NCBI GenBank assembly: GCA_030681645.1 | Contig: JAUXRX010000018.1 | Location: forward strand, 248,001-312,000 | From: Archangium sp. | Lineage (GTDB): Bacteria > Myxococcota > Myxococcia > Myxococcales > Myxococcaceae | Length of the DNA stretch: 64,000 bases | Reading direction: 5' to 3' | Part shown: positions 49,345 to 57,019 of the stretch, in pieces | How the letters are laid out: each line of letters opens with the position of its first letter | Position numbering within the stretch: the first letter of the stretch is position 1 | Notes under the pieces: generated by a model | The model's database searches: none | Seen by the model: the letters and a program-made list of their open reading frames with translations, nothing else | Told to the model about the DNA's origin: nothing | Made by a program: the position numbers and the translations under genes

Positions 49345-50636
49345 GGCTGCCGATCGCGCGGCGCCTGGCCCCCGAGGTGCCGACGTTTCCGTGGAAGCCG
49401 TTCGTGGTGGCTGCGTTCGCGTTCACGTTGACGGTGGGCGCGCTCACCGGCGCGATCGATCTCTGGAACCTGCGGGTGGTGCTCGCGCCGGTGCCGATCG
49501 ATCACCACCGCGGACATGCCTTCGCGCAGGTGTTCGGCTTCCTCGGGCTGTTCACCATGGGCGTCTCGCTGCAGCTGGCGCCGCGCTTCTTCGGGTCAGC
49601 GCCTGCGAGCCTGACGCGCCGGAGGGTGATGGCGTGGAGCGGGATCGCCGGCGTGCTGTGCCTGGTCGCGGGCCGCCTGGGCGCGTTGATCCCCGGTGCG
49701 CCGGTGTTCTCGGTGAGCGGCGCGGTGCTGGTGCTGGTGGCGATGAGCGCGTGGCTGGGGTTGATCGTCCGTCTCTGGCGGTCCACGGGCGGAGTCCACG
49801 ACACGCTCCATCGGTTTCTGCTCGCGGGCGTGAGCTGGTGGTGGCTGTCGGCGGCGGCGCTGCTGGCGTGGACGGTGGGGCAGGTGGCCGGTGGTCCGCT
49901 CGTGTTCGTTCCGCTGGAGTCGGTCTACGCGCTGGCGCTGTTCGGCGGCACGGGCTCGTGGCTGTGGGGCATCTTCCTGCGCGCGGGCATCTGCACGCTG
50001 CACGTGAAGCGGCCGCCTGAGCAGGCGCAGCTGCGGCTCTTCGTGGTGTGGCAGGCGGCGGCCGCGCTCGCGGCGTTGGCCCCGTGGTTCGGCGCGACCT
50101 GGCTGAGCGCGCTGCAGCAGCTGGGCGCGGCGTTCGCGGTGGGGTTCCTGTGGTGGACCGTGCGGCCGTTCTCCGGTGAAGGGCTCGGCGTCGAAGGCAG
50201 CCTCGCGCCGCGGGCGGTGCAGGCGGGGCTCACGTTCCTGGCGGTGTTCGGGCTGCTCTCGCTCTGGAGTGGCCTCTTTGAGCTGGGCCTCTGGGCGCCG
50301 CCGCTGCTGCGAGATGCGACGAGGCACGCGTACACGCTGGGCGGGGTGACGTTGCTGGTGCTGGGCTTCGCGGGGCGCATGGTGCCGGGCTTCAGCGGGA
50401 AGACGCTCAAGTGGCCGGGCGCGTACGACGCAGGTGTGCTGGCGTTGATCGCGTCTGCGTCGTTGCGGCTGTGCGAGCTGTTCAGCATGACCAGGGCCGG
50501 GCTCGCGTTGGCGGGGGCCTCGGGCGGCCTGGCGTTCCTGGGCATGACGCTCGTCACGGTGTCCTTGATCGGGAGCATGCGCTGGCGCCTGGCGCGGCCG
50601 GCTGAGCGGGATGCACCTTCTGCACAGGCTGCGTGA
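49341..50636 (+). CDS. NnrS-like polytopic membrane protein
   Basis: 431 aa, GTG start, about 12 membrane helices. It has the His-rich start of NnrS proteins: PIDHHRGHAFAQVFGFLGLF and TMGVSLQLAPRFFG, and later TRHAYTLGGVTLLVLGFAGR and MVPGFSGKTL. NnrS is a haem-copper membrane protein linked to denitrification and NO stress. Co-translation with the nos-type membrane protein supports a nitrogen-oxide role. The assignment rests on motif pattern, not a full alignment. Confidence 0.75.
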   Translation: MRLPIARRLAPEVPTFPWKPFVVAAFAFTLTVGALTGAIDLWNLRVVLAPVPIDHHRGHAFAQVFGFLGLFTMGVSLQLAPRFFGSAPASLTRRRVMAWSGIAGVLCLVAGRLGALIPGAPVFSVSGAVLVLVAMSAWLGLIVRLWRSTGGVHDTLHRFLLAGVSWWWLSAAALLAWTVGQVAGGPLVFVPLESVYALALFGGTGSWLWGIFLRAGICTLHVKRPPEQAQLRLFVVWQAAAALAALAPWFGATWLSALQQLGAAFAVGFLWWTVRPFSGEGLGVEGSLAPRAVQAGLTFLAVFGLLSLWSGLFELGLWAPPLLRDATRHAYTLGGVTLLVLGFAGRMVPGFSGKTLKWPGAYDAGVLALIASASLRLCELFSMTRAGLALAGASGGLAFLGMTLVTVSLIGSMRWRLARPAERDAPSAQAA

Positions 50637-50640
50637 CGCC

Positions 50641-50656
50641 TGGCTCTTCCTTCGCG
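50641..50656 (+). promoter_or_regulatory. Weak sigma-54-like site
   Basis: TGGCTCTTCCTTCGCG keeps GG-N10-GC but has one mismatch in TTGC. It lies ~100 bp before the outer-membrane protein gene at 50758. Such sites arise easily in GC-rich DNA. Confidence 0.25.
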
Positions 50657-50757
50657 GGAGCGTGTCGAAGAAGGGCCCGCGACCTCGCCCGGGCTGAGCG
50701 GATTGGGCCGGTTCCGTTCAGCCTCCCAGAGGCGTACCCGATGCACTGCGGGGAGCC

Positions 50758-52059
50758 ATGGCCACGCTCCTCCTCCTGCTGCTGCTCACCGGCTCACCCG
50801 AAGATGAACTCTCGCTCGGACCCGTCCTCTCGCGAGTGAGCCGCGGCCCGGTGACGTACCTCGCGCTCGAGTCGGGAGGCGTCGCGGTCGTCGACACCAG
50901 CGGCGCCACGCCGCGGCTGGTGGGCCGCCTCGCCGAAGGCAGGACGTTCTCCCAGCTGGTCCTCTCCGGAGACGCGTTGCTGGCCCTGGAGCTTCGCCAG
51001 GAGGTGACCACCTTCTCGTTGGCCGAACCGCTCGCGCCGATCGTCGCGCGGCCCGGAGTGCAAGCGGTCGTCACCGCGCCAGCCGCGCCGCCCCCCGGCC
51101 CGACCCCGCGCGCGAAGGTCACCGCGGTCACCGACGGCCGGGTGCTCTTCGACGGAGGGACCGGCATGGGCTTCGTGAAGGGCAGCCGGCTCCGGGTGAT
51201 CTCGCAGCGTCCCGAGATGAAGCCGGACCTGGTCACGGGCCAGCAGGTGAGCGCGCCCTCGGGAGCGATCACCGCCGTGCTCGAGGTGGAGGACGCGCAG
51301 CCGGGCCGGGCGATGGCGATGCTCGGGCGCGGCGACACGGCGGAGGTGGGAGACCTCGTCGAGCCGACCAGCGCCGAGCTGTCCGAGCGCCTGCTCGCTC
51401 CCCGGAGAGCGCCGTTCCGTTTCCGCACGGGCTTCGAGGTGCGTCCGTTTCTGGGGCTGGAGGGCCAATCGAAGCCGGTGGGGGTGATGCTCGACGCGTA
51501 CCTGCAGTGGTACCTGCACCCGATCCCCGTGGTGCTCTCGCTGAGCGGCGCGCCGCTGTCGGTCGCCTTCAACAGCAGGGAAGCGCACTACCCCGGGGTG
51601 ATCGCCTTCACCGCCGCCTACGCGACGGACTTCTTCGAGATTGGCCTCGGCATCGGCGCGCTCTACGGCAACCCGGGGCCGTGTGAGCCGTTCCTCGCGT
51701 GCGAGGTGAACACGGGCTTCACCATCAACCAGGTGTTGCGGCTGGGGGCGATCGACGGGCTCAACCTCGAGTGGCACTCGTCGATCTTCAGCCGGCCCAA
51801 CCAGTTCGTGTTCGGGGTGGGGCGGGGCGTGATCGCCGTGCCGCTCAACAGCCGCCTCAGCCTCTTCGGCGCGGGCGGCGGCGGCGAGAACGGCTGGGCG
51901 ATGGGCGAGTTCGGCGTGCGCACCGCGGTAGGCGGTGCGGGAGGGAAGGGCACCATCATCCTGTCCGCGAGCCTGGGCGTGAGCGGCATCTTCGACGGGC
52001 CGTCACGCGAGCTCGTGCTCGGCCCCGCGGTGTCTTTCGGGGCCGAGTGGAGGTTGTGA
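50758..52059 (+). CDS. Predicted outer-membrane protein
   Basis: 433 aa. A short signal-like N-terminus (MATLLLLLLLTGSPEDE) is followed by a soluble beta domain (~15-205, Ala/Pro-rich linker PAAPPPGPTPRAK at ~108). A C-terminal half alternates hydrophobic strands and Gly turns and ends in VSFGAEWRL, like a small beta-barrel closing on Leu. The only Cys pair is GPCEPFLACEV. No family recognised. It is not obviously tied to the nos genes except by position. Confidence 0.65.
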   Translation: MATLLLLLLLTGSPEDELSLGPVLSRVSRGPVTYLALESGGVAVVDTSGATPRLVGRLAEGRTFSQLVLSGDALLALELRQEVTTFSLAEPLAPIVARPGVQAVVTAPAAPPPGPTPRAKVTAVTDGRVLFDGGTGMGFVKGSRLRVISQRPEMKPDLVTGQQVSAPSGAITAVLEVEDAQPGRAMAMLGRGDTAEVGDLVEPTSAELSERLLAPRRAPFRFRTGFEVRPFLGLEGQSKPVGVMLDAYLQWYLHPIPVVLSLSGAPLSVAFNSREAHYPGVIAFTAAYATDFFEIGLGIGALYGNPGPCEPFLACEVNTGFTINQVLRLGAIDGLNLEWHSSIFSRPNQFVFGVGRGVIAVPLNSRLSLFGAGGGGENGWAMGEFGVRTAVGGAGGKGTIILSASLGVSGIFDGPSRELVLGPAVSFGAEWRL

Positions 52060-52061
52060 GG

Positions 52062-52553
52062 CTACTTCGCGGCAGGCGCCGGCGGCAGCAGCACGCCGTC
52101 GATGATGTGCACGATGCCGTTGCCCGCGCGCGCGGAGCCGACGATCAGCGCGTCGTTCACGTAGGTCTTGCCGTCCTTCACGTGGAACACGACGTTGCCG
52201 CCGTTGGCGACGCCGAGCTTCATCCCTTCCTTCATGAAGCGCGTCTCGTAGACGGAGACGGCCACGTGGTACTTGAGGATGTTCTGGAGCGCTTCCTTGC
52301 TCTCGGGCTTCACCAGGCCCTCGACGGTGCCCTTGGGCAGCTTGTCGAAGGCGGCGTTGGTGGGCGCGAACACGGTGAAGGGACCGGCGTTCTGCAGCGA
52401 GCGCACGTAGTCGGCGGCCTTCAGCGCGGTGACGAGGGTGGTGTGATCAGCGGAGCCCACCGCGATGTCGACGACGGTGGCCGGCTGCGGCGGGTCTCCC
52501 GCGAGGGCGAACGGAGCAAGGGTCAACGCGGCAAAGAGGAGGAAGCGGTTCAT
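52062..52553 (-). CDS. Secreted fasciclin-domain protein
   Basis: 163 aa with a signal peptide (MNRFLLFAALTLAPFALAG). One fasciclin (FAS1) domain: TTLVTALKAADYVRSLQNAG, GPFTVFAPTNAAFDKLPKGT, ILKYHVAVSVY, and VNDALIVGSARAGNGIVHII with DGVLLPP. FAS1 proteins mediate adhesion or bind small ligands. Its stop is 2 bp from the convergent outer-membrane gene. A sigma-54-like promoter lies ~135 bp upstream of the start. Confidence 0.9.
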   Translation of the reverse strand: MNRFLLFAALTLAPFALAGDPPQPATVVDIAVGSADHTTLVTALKAADYVRSLQNAGPFTVFAPTNAAFDKLPKGTVEGLVKPESKEALQNILKYHVAVSVYETRFMKEGMKLGVANGGNVVFHVKDGKTYVNDALIVGSARAGNGIVHIIDGVLLPPAPAAK

Positions 52554-52905
52554 GGGCACGGCCTTTCGCTGGGGAATGAGGCGAGCGGCCCACTGCAGCT
52601 TCCGTTCCCCCGTCCGTCCGAGGGGGCTCCGGGCCTGGAGCACGAGAAACTGTTTCCCCGTGTTTCAGGGTGAAAAGGTGGCGAGGCGCAAGCTCTGCGC
52701 CAGTGCCGCCGGGGGTGGGGAATCGCGCGTGGGGATCGGTGTTGGAAGATCGTCATGCGCTGGCAGCGATTCACTCCCGAGCTGAAGCAGGTGCGCGCGC
52801 TGCGCTTGCACCGCGCGCCCATCTTCCCTGGCTGACCCGCCGCTGGCGTCGTGCCCGCGGCGGGTCCTCTCTGCGCACCGCTTCTCTACCGGACGGAGTC
52901 CACTC
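52554..52905. other. Intergenic region between the divergent fasciclin and Rnk-like genes
   Basis: No coding pattern is seen in these ~350 bp. The region contains the sigma-54-like site at 52687-52702, and a short G/C-rich stem (CCCCCGTCC / AGGGGG) near 52610-52630. The plus-strand gene at 52906 has GGACGGAG as ribosome site. Confidence 0.5.
52687..52702 (-). promoter_or_regulatory. Sigma-54-like promoter of the fasciclin gene
   Basis: TGGCGCAGAGCTTGCG on the minus strand has TGGC and TTGC with ten bases between GG and GC. The leader to the fasciclin ATG would be about 120 nt. Confidence 0.55.
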
Positions 52906-53298
52906 ATGCAGATCCAGCCCTTGCAGCCCCAGCCCCCCATCACGCTCACCCGGCCCGACGTCGAGCGCCTCACCGAGTTGTTGGACCACGAGCGGGGAGG
53001 CAATCGTGACTTCCTGGTGGAGCGCCTCGAGGAAGAGGTGAGCCGCGCGGTGATCGTCGAGAGGGCGCCGGACGTGGTCACGCTCGGAAGCCGGGTGGAG
53101 TACGAGAACCTCGAGTCCGGTGAGCGGCGCGAGGTGGTGCTGGTGTTGCCTGAAGACGCCGACGCGGCCACCGGCCGGCTCTCGGTGCTCACGCCCATCG
53201 GCTGCTCGCTCATCGGCGTGCGGCAGGGCGAGACCTTCACCTGGGACGCCGGGGCGCACCGCTGGCGGCTGCGGGTGCCCTCGGTGCGCGCGGCGTGA
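52906..53298 (+). CDS. Rnk/GreA-C-like nucleoside diphosphate kinase regulator
   Basis: 130 aa. The C-terminal ~75 residues match the GreA/Rnk FKBP-like fold (DVVTLGSRVEYENLESGERR, PEDADAATGRLSVLTPIGCS, LIGVRQGETFTW). A short helical N-terminus (TRPDVERLTELLDHERGG) replaces the GreA coiled coil. Such proteins bind RNA polymerase in the secondary channel. The likely role is modulation of transcription; the effect is unknown. Confidence 0.85.
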   Translation: MQIQPLQPQPPITLTRPDVERLTELLDHERGGNRDFLVERLEEEVSRAVIVERAPDVVTLGSRVEYENLESGERREVVLVLPEDADAATGRLSVLTPIGCSLIGVRQGETFTWDAGAHRWRLRVPSVRAA

Positions 53299-53308
53299 CG
53301 GCATCACC

Positions 53309-53334
53309 GTTCACCCCGAGCGGAGTCGAGGGGG
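53309..53334. repeat. CACCCCGAGCGGAGTCGAGGGG repeat
   Basis: An intergenic copy of the element found in nosD (44021-44045) and, diverged, in the PilZ gene (27646-27672). It lies 11 bp past the Rnk-like gene stop. Confidence 0.7.
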
Positions 53335-53370
53335 CCCGAACGCAATCCCATGCATGCCGCGGGTGCTCGA

Positions 53371-53745
53371 TCAGCGCGACTGAGCCCTGGTCTTCTGGAG
53401 CGCGTACTGGGTCCAGCCCGCGCCGGCGAGGTCGATCAACCCGAAGAGCACGAGCAGCGGCGGGGCGAGACCGAAGAGCACGAGGCTGAGCACGCCGCTG
53501 AAGAACATCAGCCTCGCGATGACGGTGGCCTGGAAGAAGCGGCGCTCGCCCGGCTGGGCGCAGTACACGAAGTACATGCCCAGGATGGTCGTGAGGATTC
53601 CGACGATCCGGATCCACTCATCGCCCGGCGCGGGCAGGCCCAGCCTCGGCAGGATCAGGCCCGGAGCGAGGAAGAAGCCCACACCGTTGGCGGCGAGGTA
53701 CACACCGAAGACACGGCTGGCGAACACGGGATCAGCGATCTTCAC
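53371..53745 (-). CDS. Small four-helix membrane protein
   Basis: 124 aa, GTG start (VKIADPVFASRVFGVYLAAN). Four hydrophobic helices: FGVYLAANGVGFFLAPGLIL, WIRIVGILTTILGMYFVYCA, LMFFSGVLSLVLFGLAPPLL and VLFGLIDLAGAGWTQYAL. No motif identifies it. The left copy of the tRNA-derived direct repeat lies 52 bp upstream, so this gene is just outside the island. Confidence 0.7.
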   Translation of the reverse strand: MKIADPVFASRVFGVYLAANGVGFFLAPGLILPRLGLPAPGDEWIRIVGILTTILGMYFVYCAQPGERRFFQATVIARLMFFSGVLSLVLFGLAPPLLVLFGLIDLAGAGWTQYALQKTRAQSR

Positions 53746-53796
53746 GTGAGCATCATGGTCGGCACCCGTCGGGATGCGAACAACCAGTTGAGGCGA

Positions 53797-53844
53797 AGTG
53801 CCCAAGGCCGGAATCGAACCAGCGACACGGGGATTTTCAATCCC
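53797..53844. repeat. att-like copy of the tRNA-Phe 3' half (left end of island)
   Basis: Identical over 48 bp, in direct orientation, to 54746-54793, which covers the anticodon loop to the 3' end of tRNA-Phe. The D-arm and 5' acceptor strand are missing here. This is the usual footprint of integrase-mediated insertion into a tRNA gene. Confidence 0.85.
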
Positions 53845-53845
53845 T

Positions 53846-54745
53846 GCTGGTTCGCGGATTCCGCTCGGAGAATCGTCGGAGGTGGAGCGCGTTGTGCCAC
53901 TGGTGTGCCAAGTCGCAGCTAGGCCGGGGCCGCGGCCCAGCCGTGCTCGCGCAGGCGCATCCAAGCGGCCCCGATGTGACCGGGCTTCATCGCCGACTTC
54001 TTCCGATCGCTCCACGCGTGGACGCGGACGACAACGTCCTCCAGCTGCGTGACGGCCTCGTGCTTCATGACCCAGTGACCGGTCGCGAGGAGCTCCATCC
54101 CGAACGGTGTCTCGAAGCCGTCAATCAGCTTGGCGACGCGATCGAGGCGCTGAAGTGTCTGCGGCCGATCCACAAGAAACGACCGCGCTGAATCAAGGGC
54201 GTTCGGCAACAGGTCGAGAGGGGTCTCCGGCGCGTTCTTACCGTCGCCAACGCCCACCGTGTAGTGGCCCTCCATGTTGCGGAGCACCTCGCGGAGGTCG
54301 TCGGCGTACGGCCCGTAGTGATGCGCTCGATACTCGAGGCGCAGCGCCTCCCGGCCTCATGGAGGAAGTACGCGAGCTTCTGCACCTCGACCAGTGACAG
54401 TCGGTACGCGTAGTCGGTCTCAAGGTACCGTCCCATGAGCGAGCCTCAGCGATAGCGCCTCGCTGCTACCAATCTGCGCATGTGCTTGAGCACGGTCGCG
54501 GAAGGCAGTTGCCGCCCAGCTCGGAGTGGTGAGTGTTGGTGGTGCGCTTCGCCTCGCCCAGTCGATTGTCGCCGGCCAGGCATGTTCATCACCGTCAGGA
54601 TCGGGTCGACGGCGGCGCGAGTGCGCCCTTCGAGTACGCGACGACGCTCGCTCCCGGTAGTACGGAGGTAGTAACTCGGCGGAGAAACAAGCAACTCGGG
54701 ACACTCATGGCGAAGGCTTGCCACGCGGAATCACGGGGTGAAACG
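53846..54745. mobile_element. Decayed genomic island between tRNA-Phe att repeats
   Basis: The ~900 bp between the two 48-bp direct repeats holds only a truncated, frameshifted darG and non-coding sequence. No integrase remains. Base composition and codon pattern are patchier than in the flanks (several AT-richer runs). The stretch 54440-54745 has no recognisable gene on either strand. Confidence 0.65.
53919..54436 (-). pseudogene. darG remnant (DarTG antitoxin, C-terminal domain only)
   Basis: The minus strand begins MGRYLETDYAYRLSLVEVQK with LAYFLHEAG, then needs one extra base near 54350 (a CCC run that should be CCCC). It continues as EALRLEYRAHHYGPYADDLR, RNMEGHYTVGVGDG, DLLPNALDSA, KLIDGFETPFGMELLATGHW and ends WMRLREHGWAAAPA. 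This is the C-terminal region of DarG, the antitoxin to the DNA ADP-ribosyltransferase DarT. The N-terminal macrodomain is missing: a stop lies four codons before the MGRYL. No darT is present. So neither toxin nor working antitoxin is encoded. Confidence 0.75.
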
Positions 54746-54747
54746 AG

Positions 54748-54820
54748 TGCCCAAGGCCGGAATCGAACCAGCGACACGGGGATTTTCAATCCCCTGCTCT
54801 ACCAACTGAGCTACTTGGGC
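54748..54820 (-). tRNA. tRNA-Phe (GAA)
   Basis: 73 nt, complete cloverleaf: acceptor GCCCAAG/CTTGGGC with discriminator A, D-stem GCTC/GAGC, anticodon stem GGGGA/TCCCC with loop TTGAAAA (anticodon GAA), T-stem GCTGG/CCGGC with TTCGATT. The CCA end is not encoded. Its 3' half is duplicated at 53797-53844. Confidence 0.97.
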
Positions 54821-54866
54821 GGACTGCGTGAAGCGGCCGGACTTGTGCCCCACGTGTCCTACGTCG

Positions 54867-55592
54867 TCAAGAATGATCGAGACCTGACGAGGCGTGAACC
54901 TCGGCATGGGCCGCCGCCGTGCCATCAACCAGCTTTCCGTCAGCCATCAGCACCACCCGCCTCGCCCGCTTCATGATCCGCGGATCATGGGTGGAGAAGA
55001 GGAAGGTCACCCCCCGCGAGGCGTTGAGCCGCTCCATCAGCTGGAGGATCTGCTCGCTCGTGGCCGAGTCGAGGTTGGCCGTCGGCTCGTCGGCCAGGAC
55101 GATCTCCGGCTGGGTCACCAGGGCCCGCGCGATGGCCACCCGCTGCCGCTGACCCCCCGACAGCTCGTCCGGCCGGTGCTTGAGCACGCTGGTCAGCCCC
55201 ACCTCCTCCGCCAGCAGGTCGACGCGCTTGCGCAGCGCGCGGCGGTCTTCCTTCCGCAACAGGCAGGGGAACTCGATGTTCTCGCTCACGTCGAGCACGG
55301 GGATCAGGTTGAAGGACTGGAAGATGAACCCGATCTTCCGGTTCCGCAGTGCGGCCATGTCGTTGAAGTCGCGCCCCGCCAGCTCCTCGCCGTCGAGCTT
55401 GAAGCTGCCCGCGTCCGAACGATCGAGCAGCCCGATGATGTTGAGCAGCGTCGTCTTGCCGCTGCCCGACGGGCCCATCACCACCGTGAACTCCCCCGCG
55501 TCGACGTCGAGATCCACCCCCCGCAGCGCGGGAACCGAGGTCTGCCCCAGCTGGTACGACTTCGTGATGCCCTTCAAGCTGATCAACGCCAT
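54867..55592 (-). CDS. LolD/MacB-type ABC transporter ATPase
   Basis: 241 aa. Walker A MGPSGSGKTTLLNIIGLLD, signature LSGGQRQRVAIARAL, Walker B EIVLADEPTANLDSATSEQI, and His switch FSTHDPRIM. It has the short LolD/MacB style without a fused permease. It is the last gene of a five-gene minus-strand cluster with two FtsX-type permeases, a LolA-like protein and an outer-membrane barrel. The likely role is powering mechanotransmission that moves a lipid or lipoprotein through the envelope; the substrate is unknown. Confidence 0.9.
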   Translation of the reverse strand: MALISLKGITKSYQLGQTSVPALRGVDLDVDAGEFTVVMGPSGSGKTTLLNIIGLLDRSDAGSFKLDGEELAGRDFNDMAALRNRKIGFIFQSFNLIPVLDVSENIEFPCLLRKEDRRALRKRVDLLAEEVGLTSVLKHRPDELSGGQRQRVAIARALVTQPEIVLADEPTANLDSATSEQILQLMERLNASRGVTFLFSTHDPRIMKRARRVVLMADGKLVDGTAAAHAEVHASSGLDHS

Positions 55593-55606
55593 GTGCTTCC
55601 TCCAGT

Positions 55607-56968
55607 TCAGAAAAATGCGCGCGCCTGCACCAGCACGCGGGTCTTGAAAGGGGACAGGCTGAATTGCCCGTAGTCCGTCTCGCCCACCTGCACGCCCCAG
55701 CCCTGCACCCCCGCGAACGGCACGTAGACCGCCACCGTCAGCTGCAGCCATTCCTTCGGCATCCACTGCACCTGCGGCACCAGCTGCATCGAGAGATCCT
55801 CCAGGCCCACCAGCGCCGTGGCCGAGATCGTCCAGTCGTCCCACAGCTGCGGCCGGCTGAACTGCAGCACCAGGTAGTGCCGCCGCAGCGCCTCGAGCGA
55901 GAACTTCTGCGGCGTGCCCGGGTCGCTCGCGCCCCCCGCGATCGCCTGCTGCGCCAGCGCCGGGTTCCGCAGCGACAAGGTGGCCAGGCGGCGGAAGCCG
56001 GCCGCGTCCTGCCCTTCGCCGTTGAAGTAGTACTCCGCCGCGAAGATGCCGCTCTCGCCGAACTGGTAGCGGAAGCCCACCAGCGCCCGGGTGTTGAGGA
56101 AGTCTTCGTTCAGGTGCGGCCGGCTGATCACCGGGATCCCCCGGAACAGGCACTGCGCCGGCTCGCTCACGCAGCTCTCGTTCGCCTCCACCCGCGCCGA
56201 GCCCGAGTAGAGCAGCGCCTCGCCGTGCACCTCGAAGTCACCGAACACCCGCGACAACGACAGCCCCACCCGCGACTTGTTCTTGAACGCGTCGTTGTAG
56301 AGGTTCGAGTAGCCGTAGATGAGGTTGATATCGATGTCCTGCAGCAGCAGGTACAGCCGCGAGGTGAAGACGAAGTGCGCTTCGTCGTCGCGATCGTCGG
56401 TGGCGATGCCTCGCACCACCTCCGCCGTCGGGTTCTCCGGGTACACCACCAACGCCGTCGGCAGCCCCGCGTACTGGCGCGTCGCCTTGCCCGCCACCAC
56501 CGCCGAGAGCGCCACCTTCTCGAAGCCCCACTCGGCTTCTGCCAGCCACGCCCCCGCGCGCTGGAAGGTCGGGTCGGTCGGGTCCTTGGCCGGGTTGAGC
56601 ATGTCCGTCGGGTTGAACGAGAGCCCCGCGCCCCAGACGATTCGTTTCTTCCCCACCAGCAGGCGGAAGTGATCCTGCAGCGGGAGGTCGGCGTAGAACT
56701 CGCTCAGCACCACTTGCGGCCGGTACTGCGCCAGGTCCTTCTCGCCTCCCTGGATGAACCAGGCGCCCTGCCAGAAGAGCGATGCGTCGGCGAAGAACGT
56801 CGCCTTCTCGTGGGGTGTCAGTTTGACCTGCACGTTTGCTTCGCCCAACTCGGTGAGCGCGGGTGCTCCGTCGAACTGGGTCCAGGCTCCCGTCGTGCGC
56901 GAGTCGACGTAGCCCGTCGTCGTCACGATCGAGGTCTGGGACAGCAGCAGGAGGATCAGCGTGTTCAT
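55607..56968 (-). CDS. Outer-membrane beta-barrel protein of an ABC/LolA cluster
   Basis: 453 aa. Signal-like N-terminus (MNTLILLLLSQTS), then amphipathic strands with aromatic girdles and short turns through to the C-terminal FKTRVLVQARAFF, ending in Phe as barrels do. Notable stretches are FADASLFWQGAWFIQGGEKD, LVGKKRIVWGAGLSFNPTDM and AAEYYFNGEGQDAAGF. The pattern recalls DUF1302-type porin-like proteins. Its gene starts 51 bp past the LolA-like stop and ends 14 bp from the ATPase start. A repeat copy lies in the first gap. Confidence 0.75.
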   Translation of the reverse strand: MNTLILLLLSQTSIVTTTGYVDSRTTGAWTQFDGAPALTELGEANVQVKLTPHEKATFFADASLFWQGAWFIQGGEKDLAQYRPQVVLSEFYADLPLQDHFRLLVGKKRIVWGAGLSFNPTDMLNPAKDPTDPTFQRAGAWLAEAEWGFEKVALSAVVAGKATRQYAGLPTALVVYPENPTAEVVRGIATDDRDDEAHFVFTSRLYLLLQDIDINLIYGYSNLYNDAFKNKSRVGLSLSRVFGDFEVHGEALLYSGSARVEANESCVSEPAQCLFRGIPVISRPHLNEDFLNTRALVGFRYQFGESGIFAAEYYFNGEGQDAAGFRRLATLSLRNPALAQQAIAGGASDPGTPQKFSLEALRRHYLVLQFSRPQLWDDWTISATALVGLEDLSMQLVPQVQWMPKEWLQLTVAVYVPFAGVQGWGVQVGETDYGQFSLSPFKTRVLVQARAFF

Positions 56969-56976
56969 TTTGTTTG

Positions 56977-57013
56977 CCCCTCACCCCGACCCTCTCCCCG
57001 CTTGCGGGGAGAG
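56977..57013. repeat. Dispersed CCCTCTCC repeat, copy in the ABC cluster
   Basis: CCCCTCACCCCGACCCTC followed by the stem CTCCCCGC/GCGGGGAG and AGGG. It lies between the LolA-like and barrel genes and may modulate expression within the operon. Confidence 0.7.
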
Positions 57014-57019
57014 GGAGAC

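Noticed and set aside
54446..54724. Frames upstream of the darG remnant as a possible darT or macrodomain
   Set aside because: None of the three minus-strand frames shows DarT or macrodomain motifs; the segment is either unrelated or too decayed.
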